Shown here: positions 58,711 to 64,000 of the stretch, in pieces | How the letters are laid out: every line of letters begins with the position of its first letter | How positions within the stretch are numbered: the stretch's first letter is position 1 | Source of the DNA: Tubiluchus corallicola | Lineage: Eukaryota > Priapulida > Priapulimorpha > Priapulimorphida > Tubiluchidae | NCBI GenBank assembly: GCA_030141605.1 | Contig: JAQGDQ010002368.1 | Span: forward strand, 682,001 to 746,000 | DNA: 64,000 bases | Reading direction: 5' to 3' | The notes under the pieces: generated by a model | Seen by the model: only the letters and a program-made list of their open reading frames with translations | Database searches by the model: none | What the model was told of the DNA's origin: nothing | Translations under genes and position numbers: made by a program

Positions 58711-61700
58711 CACCAGGTTGCGAGTAAAGAAAAGGAAGCCGGCAAATAAATGTTTTTTGTAACACGATCAGAGTGAGATCATTAGCCTTAAATATGCCTA
58801 AATTGTTAATACTGATTTGCAGGTTCGATTATGCATGACTGCTCAAGCCAGCTTTGTGAAGACATCAATCGAAGCTTCGATCAAAAAGATTTCCTTTAAA
58901 GTGTGATACAAGGCTATACCTAACAGCGATGCTCAGCTTCTCGAATGTGGAGACGGCTGAAAAAATGTCTTGTGGTTTCGTCTACCACTGATCTTAGCTT
59001 TTTATCCCATTGATCAAGGATGTGTCTGAATAAAACCGAGAATTTCTGCCAGTTCCATGTCTCCTTTTAGATAATTATTCTTGATAATGAACCAGATTAC
59101 GATTCTAACTTCATTAGATAAAGTATTTTACTGAAGTATTTTAAAGCTTTACTGTTTCGTGACGTAACAACATCCCTTTCAACAATGGTGATGCTGCAGT
59201 TATTGAAGAAGTTAGTGTAGATGGGATTTTTACAGTTTTGCCTTATGTGAACTACTGAAAATAAGTTCTGCATAGTCATATTTATAATTAGAAGAGACAG
59301 GTGGTTGACAGGTATTAATAGGGGTGGTTGACTTGGTGACCCTTGGTCTTTTCGCCACCTCGTCTCTTTTATGTCTTTATTTTAGTCTTTAGCCTTTGTT
59401 TATGTTTATTTTGCAACATACACAGACAAAGAATTTTTTATTTCGAAATGAATGTTCCCAAGCGTAAAGTCCAACAATTTTACTGTTGAAACTTTCGTAC
59501 ATTTTTCTCAAATGTTACAATAATCCCAATTTCTCAAGAGACTTGACTTTTGCTTTTGGGTTAATATTAATTTTAATATTAATTTTTGGGTTATTCGCTT
59601 GAAAATAACTCTATAGAGCCGCTCATTTCGCTGTGATGTTGTTCTCGCTCGTGTAATACCAAACTCATTCTATACCATTTTTACCTTGTACTGCAAGTAC
59701 TTGTACCAAACGTGCCTGACAAAACTTCATTAGTACCATGTTTACCAGTACCAAATTTTCCCTGTACCAAAATTTTCTCGTACCAAAATTACCAGGACCA
59801 GACTTACTTGTACCGAACTTACTAGTTCCAAAATTACTGCGCACTAGTTTGCACTACCGTAGTGCTGTTTAGTTATAGTTTACCACCTATATATTGCTAA
59901 GTCAGTTGTGCCGTTCAGTGTCTGGAGTTAGTGTCTTTGCAACATCTACATTAGTTAAAGTCTGCCATTGAGCACTGGTCAAAGTTTGAAAAGTGTTACA
60001 CTCCACAAAAAAATCTGACATTTTTTCGACTTGAACCAGTAACCTGTTGAACACAACCAACTTCAACAACAATGGCGAAAAGAAAAGGGCTTCAACTGAC
60101 TAGATGAACTTTTGTGCAATTTAGCACCTACATTGACTACTGTGTAAGCGTTGTTTACAGACATGGCTATAATTGAAATAAACAAGACAGAAGTGATGTT
60201 TTGCACAGCTTCTTGGTTCATTTCCTGCTGCAGGTAGACAATTCCAAGTATTATACCCATTACCTACAAAAGAAAAATTTGTGAAAACTGAAAAGAGTTG
60301 AAAAAAGCATCAGATGTTTTGCACTAATAAACCTCTCACATACAATATTTTTCGCATCACATTCACATAGCTTTTAGTTAGTTAAGTCTGATTTCTACTC
60401 ACCATTGTTTGAAAAGTTCTCACTTTTATTGCCATTGGATCTCGAATCACGCTGATTAATGCTCTGTGTGTTAGAGTGATAAATTGCTTTATCCAACTTG
60501 CTTTATACCTAAATGAAACATACGCTAAAATGTTTGGTTAACTGTAATAAGCAGGCGACAGGCTTTTAGGCTTGTAATTGCTAAACCCCTTACAATAATA
60601 ATTGGGGTGTGCTGGCTATAATTAGAAGAAATAGGATGCCAGTGATTGTTATAATTGGCTACTTGATTTCCTTCATTAAAGTGTACACGAGTCTGATAAG
60701 GAAAAGATGACAAAATATCAGTGATTGTTTGGAAATACTTGATAAGGAAAACCTACCTCGAGTTAAATTGGTGAAATCGAAATTTAAATGTTGGCACTCA
60801 TTCACTTGTGCAGATACTTCGTCGCAAATGCATCAGAAAGTACAACCACAATAATCGTGACAACAAAAATGCTAACACAGCAAGGAATTCACATGCATTT
60901 TAAATTTGGAAGTCTGGTTTTTCAGTTTTTGTATTCTTGTTTCCAGTGGCATTTTCAACAATTTTTCAGACAAAAAGTAGCTAAAAATAATTCAATAAAA
61001 ACTCATAAACTGCAGTCTTTTGTATTATTACTAAATAATTAAAATATAGTTACTGGATTGTATTTAATGAAAAGAGGTTACTTACGTTGAACGATGAGCC
61101 AGCAATTCACCGAACTGAAAAAATGCATGTATAAATAATTGCAATGAAACTGCTGGAAACAGCTATCTTGGTTTGGCGTTAATTGTAATACATGACAAGA
61201 TGTTACAAAATTGCATTTACTGCAAACATCAACAAAGCACACTACAAAGCGGAGCATCACCTGACAACAGGGGGTCGTAGTATTTTTCAAGTATTGGTTC
61301 CCGTGAATCCGACTTTTAACCTTGGGACTCCAAAAGCGATAAGGTTCTTCTCCTATTGATGGGCGGCCCAAATGTGAAAGTCGAATGCATTGCATTAATT
61401 CTTTAGAGTTAGAATGCATCCGCAACCTTTTTCAAGTAGTGTATCCTATGACACTGACTTTTGATCTTAAGGCCTCAAAACCCATAAGATTCTTCCCCTG
61501 TTGACAGTCGATGAATACATAAAATATGAAAGTTTAGGCTACGTCTTCACAAACTTTTCCAACTGAGACGTTGACCTTTGATAAGGGGCCCACAAAGTCG
61601 ATAGGTCGTTCTTTTACTGACTGATGAGCCTATATATTATATGAAAAATGAATGTCATGCTTCAAAAAAGGTTAGCTCGAAAAGTGTTCACAAGACCAAT

Positions 61701-63781
61701 AACGAATTACAGACAAACGAACGGGCAGAAGCATGGACGGCCAAACGGACAGATGCACGAACAGAGGCTTACTATACCGAATAACATATTAATAGATTCA
61801 ACATTAGCGATTGTTAATAGATGTTACTAAATTGAACAACATATTAAAAGATTCAATGCCAATTGTTATCAGCTGCTTTCTTACGTCAATGAGCTGTTTA
61901 TTTCGATTATTCTCCATGATAACTTGTTTGACAAGATAACCTTGAGGGGACACTTCAAATGCGTTACATATTCTCTGAAAGTAACAAGTTGGAAAGTAAG
62001 AAAAACAAAAAGACAGTTTTAATTAATGAAAATTACAATTAATGAAACCCATTATTCACCTAACAAATTATTAATAAAAAAATGTTTTAACAAAATTCAA
62101 TTGAAGATATAAGCTCAAATAATTATAAAATCTTTACTACAGGTAACGCTGCAGCTGCGTACGTACCTCTACTTTGTCTTTGCATTGGGCCTCCTTTTCT
62201 GGGATTACAGCTAAACTGTGCACATAGTAATCAGCAGGATTAAACTTTGGTGGACATTTGCAATCCATCGTCTTGAAAAATGTATGAATAGTTTTTCTTG
62301 AACCTAAATACGCCACCCTGCCTTCTGCCATTAACAATATCCTGCATTACAATTTAGAGAATAGTAATTTATTTTTACATATATAGGCCTATATAAAAAA
62401 CATTGTCAAGCAGTTGTTTCTATGGTCCAAGTAAGTCAGCAGAAGGCAAATTTGGAATTTTAAGCTAGCAAAACAAAGTCTAAAATCAGCAAAAAACTGT
62501 ATCCTAAAATTACAAAAAAATGCTCAGGAAAAAGCATAAGTAAATAGAAATACATAGGCATTTAAAAATGCTATCTACTGTTATTCAGCACTAGAAACTA
62601 GTGAATACGTTAAATATGTCTTAGAAAGCCTAATAGTCATACGAGATTTAAAAGTTAAAAATTTAAAATATAAATAACTAAATACAAATTATTAATGGTT
62701 TCAGGTAAAAAACATATTTTAAATTTGAAATGACTCAGCAGTAAAATTGGAAGCCAAAAGTAACTACGTAAGTCACTATTACTGTTAAAATGGTTTATAG
62801 TGAAGCATGAAATCTACATTTTTGCATGTAAAAATTGTATACATAGCACTTTTACCTGTCGAACATGGCATACACTTCAGATGAAGGTTGATGTATGGTG
62901 CACAGGATAGTTCGCCCTTTACAAGCCATGTCTTTCAAAACACATATGACGTTTTGTGCCATAAAGGAGTCCAAACCAGATGTTGGTTCATCGCAAAACA
63001 TTAATTTTGGATTTGTTAGCATCTAGAAAAAGGCATTTATTTCATTATAGTTGTTGAAATAATTATGACAAATGTTTTTTCTCTTTACAGATTATTTGTA
63101 AATGCTATAATGCTAATTCAAGACCCACAACAGGTATAGTTAGAGCAAACTTATTTTCAAACAATGATTTTAACAGTCTTTTAAGAAAAATTGTTATGAC
63201 AGTGATAGGTAGGTAAAATTTTCAAACCATTCTGCATATAGTAGCTCCCATGTCATTATTAACCTTCAGTAATAGCACAGACACAAAAGGTGCCAGCAAT
63301 ATTTTAATAAATACAAACGAGTAAATGCTTATTCATTATCAAAGTATAACTTACTAACCTCAGATGCAAATGCAAGACGCTTTCTTTCGCCTCCTGAAAT
63401 ACCTTTTATTCTACCAGGGACGCCTATCCATGTGTTCTCGCATTTCTTTAAACCAAGCTGTAATGGCAAATAATGATTTCACATGATTTTGCTTCATTCT
63501 TTCTATTCTTTTCATAATTTTTTCGATGCCCCCTTTTCCCTTCATTCCTTTTTAAGTCTTTCATTCTTCTGAACATTTTTTATGCTTTTTCTTTGACTAT
63601 TTTTTCCTCTTTTATCATCGGCAGAATTGAGTAATTTAATTATGGCTCGACAAAATGTAGTATAAATTATTTTAAGATCCTAAAAATGAATACAGGTGTA
63701 GCAAACTACCTCCGTGAGAGTTTCTTCAACTTTCTTCATTCGCTGAGAATACGTGAATTCTTTGTCCATTCTCAATAGAGC
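55580..63781 (-). CDS. ABCG half-transporter, White/Scarlet-like (gene B), 3' 15 exons
   Basis: Fifteen exons join to 1,488 nt (495 residues plus stop), corresponding to exons 5-19 of gene A. The Walker A and Q-loop exons must lie beyond 64000. Visible motifs: signature ISGGERKR, Walker B LMFCDE, D-loop SGLD, H-loop [17 protein letters not shown] and [11 protein letters not shown], followed by the Cys-flanked loop [12 protein letters not shown] and the final helix. Exon lengths equal those of gene A except exon 18 (80 versus 71 nt). Splice sites are GT-AG except intron 17 (GC-AG). All motifs in the window are intact, so it looks functional. It may pair with gene A as a heterodimer or act alone; substrate unknown. 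Confidence 0.92.
56050..56129 (-). CDS. Gene B exon 18 (extracellular loop)
   Basis: 80 nt. [11 protein letters not shown] carries the two loop cysteines and an NET sequon. Nine nucleotides longer than in gene A. The preceding Pro codon is completed across the GC-AG intron. Confidence 0.92.
56315..56320 (-). promoter_or_regulatory. GC splice donor, gene B intron 17
   Basis: ATAC is followed by GCAAGT on the minus strand. Using it restores the ABCG-typical Pro-Cys-Glu-Asn and the phase 1 seen in gene A. The adjacent GT (AA followed by GTATTT) would read AAC ATG TGA, a stop. Confidence 0.88.
56321..56421 (-). CDS. Gene B exon 17 (NEALNINQW loop)
   Basis: 101 nt. [20 protein letters not shown] continues into [10 protein letters not shown], close to insect White wording. 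Acceptor TATTTCCAG. The plus-strand frame 56295-56696 is its antisense shadow. Confidence 0.94.
56789..56894 (-). CDS. Gene B exon 16 (TM5)
   Basis: 106 nt. [20 protein letters not shown], then [14 protein letters not shown]. Donor GA followed by GTAAGT. Confidence 0.93.
57152..57420 (+). repeat. Diverged tandem duplication, about 159-bp period
   Basis: In intron 15 of gene B. Both halves contain TGGCAAACACAGCAG and ATTGTTAGTACA in the same order (starting about 57152 and 57311). Confidence 0.75.
57731..57808 (-). CDS. Gene B exon 15 (TM helix)
   Basis: 78 nt. [20 protein letters not shown]. Donor GTAAGC, phase 1. Confidence 0.92.
57917..57974 (-). CDS. Gene B exon 14 (TM helix)
   Basis: 58 nt. 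[19 protein letters not shown]. Acceptor TCTTTCAG, donor GTAAGT. Confidence 0.92.
58348..58440 (-). CDS. Gene B exon 13
   Basis: 93 nt. [20 protein letters not shown] then [11 protein letters not shown]. Acceptor GCTTGCAG, donor GTAGGG. Confidence 0.93.
58660..58706. repeat. (TA)n microsatellite
   Basis: About 23 perfect TA dinucleotides. Confidence 0.96.
59656..59836 (+). repeat. Decayed GTACCAAA minisatellite
   Basis: About ten imperfect units of 15-17 bp, of the type TTNNNNGTACCAAAA, many with substitutions (GTACCATG, GGACCAGA, GTACCGAA, GTTCCAAA). Confidence 0.7.
60132..60263 (-). CDS. Gene B exon 12 (TM1 end, TM2)
   Basis: 132 nt. [20 protein letters not shown] then a hydrophobic helix ending NNAYTVVN. 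Normal GT donor (GTAGGT), unlike the GC donor at the same site in gene A. Confidence 0.93.
60403..60508 (-). CDS. Gene B exon 11
   Basis: 106 nt. [20 protein letters not shown] then [15 protein letters not shown]. Donor GTGAGT. Confidence 0.93.
61086..61114 (-). CDS. Gene B exon 10, 29-nt microexon
   Basis: FGELLAHRS plus two bases, between TTTTTTCAG and GTAAGT; same length and phase as in gene A. Confidence 0.9.
61280..61760 (+). mobile_element. Decayed interspersed repeat with internal CTTTTGA/ACCTTTGA units
   Basis: In intron 9 of gene B. Three related blocks (about 61298, 61446 and 61567) share the plan GAC(T/C)TTT(A/G)A..., CC(A/T)CAAA..., AGGTTCTTC-like, TATGAAAG-like. They are followed by a GGACGGCCAAACGGACAG stretch, that is, GGAC-type short repeats. 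Many invertebrate genomes carry a dispersed repeat with this layout; I cannot name the family. Confidence 0.45.
61885..61974 (-). CDS. Gene B exon 9
   Basis: 90 nt. [20 protein letters not shown] then [10 protein letters not shown]. Donor GTAAGA. Confidence 0.92.
62167..62341 (-). CDS. Gene B exon 8 (NPADYYV)
   Basis: 175 nt. [16 protein letters not shown] and [19 protein letters not shown]. Acceptor TAATGCAG, donor GTACGT. Confidence 0.95.
62856..63022 (-). CDS. Gene B exon 7 (Walker B, H-loop)
   Basis: 167 nt. [20 protein letters not shown] and [15 protein letters not shown]. The phase 2 exit is identical to gene A. Confidence 0.96.
63359..63457 (-). CDS. Gene B exon 6 (ABC signature)
   Basis: 99 nt. 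[19 protein letters not shown] then [14 protein letters not shown]. Donor GTTAGT. Confidence 0.95.
63710..63781 (-). CDS. Gene B exon 5 (helical domain)
   Basis: 72 nt. [20 protein letters not shown]. Acceptor GAGTTGTAG, donor GTAGTT. It is the first exon of gene B inside the window. Confidence 0.92.
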
Positions 63782-64000
63782 CTACAACTCAAACCAACAG
63801 ATATTTTAGATTTACAATTTTGCACAGCAGCATAAGACTTAAGCTGTGCTGCAGTCTATATTGTTGTTGCAGTGATCTAGTGTTTAGCATACATTGTTGT
63901 CCTGAACGCTATACTGTATCGCCTGACATTTTTGTATTGCTGTATTGTATTGCACTGCATTGTTGTTGTGTTACTGAAATGTATTGATTTGTTGTTTTTT
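63782..64000 (-). other. Gene B intron 4 (part)
   Basis: Intron sequence running off the window; TTGTTGT-rich near the edge. The Walker A exons are expected beyond 64000. Confidence 0.7.

Larger units (their letters stand above)
58441..60131 (-). other. Gene B intron 12, 1.7 kb
   Basis: Contains a TA microsatellite and a decayed GTACCAAA repeat, listed separately; no other recognisable content. Confidence 0.8.

Overview
This window is animal (metazoan) genomic DNA. It is A+T-rich, protein-coding sequence is a small minority, and genes are broken into short exons with GT-AG (twice GC-AG) introns. The rest is microsatellites, minisatellites and decayed transposons, including LINE remnants with gag zinc knuckles. 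Gene content (white-type ABCG half-transporters and a class A GPCR) fits an invertebrate; I cannot name the phylum from sequence alone.

Layout. 1-8.9 kb: mostly non-coding, with a 47-bp minisatellite (1192-2615), a possible two-exon gene end on the minus strand (3608-3882), and a MITE-like element with terminal inverted repeats (5888-6552). 8.96-26.6 kb: a three-exon plus-strand GPCR gene (632 aa) with a 14.8-kb first intron and a tail of about 315 residues ending in a PDZ-ligand-like C-terminus. 26.6-32.8 kb: non-coding, with several tandem repeats. 32.9-49.2 kb: a complete 19-exon minus-strand ABCG gene (gene A, 674 aa) whose intron 13 carries an internally deleted LINE and a second LINE fragment in the opposite orientation. 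49.2-55.6 kb: a spacer holding an orphan terminal exon of a third ABCG copy with a ruined splice acceptor. 55.6-64 kb: the last 15 exons of a second ABCG gene (gene B) whose 5' end lies beyond the window.

Genes A and B are tandem, head-to-tail paralogues. Of 15 comparable exons, 14 have identical lengths and all splice phases match; the exception encodes an extracellular loop. The joined product carries Walker A, Q-loop, ABCG signature, Walker B and H-loop followed by the ABCG membrane domain, closest in wording to Drosophila White/Scarlet-type half-transporters, which work as dimers in membranes. The orphan exon shows the cluster once had at least a third member. Exon structures were assembled by hand from splice motifs, phase continuity and paralogue comparison; no transcript evidence was available.
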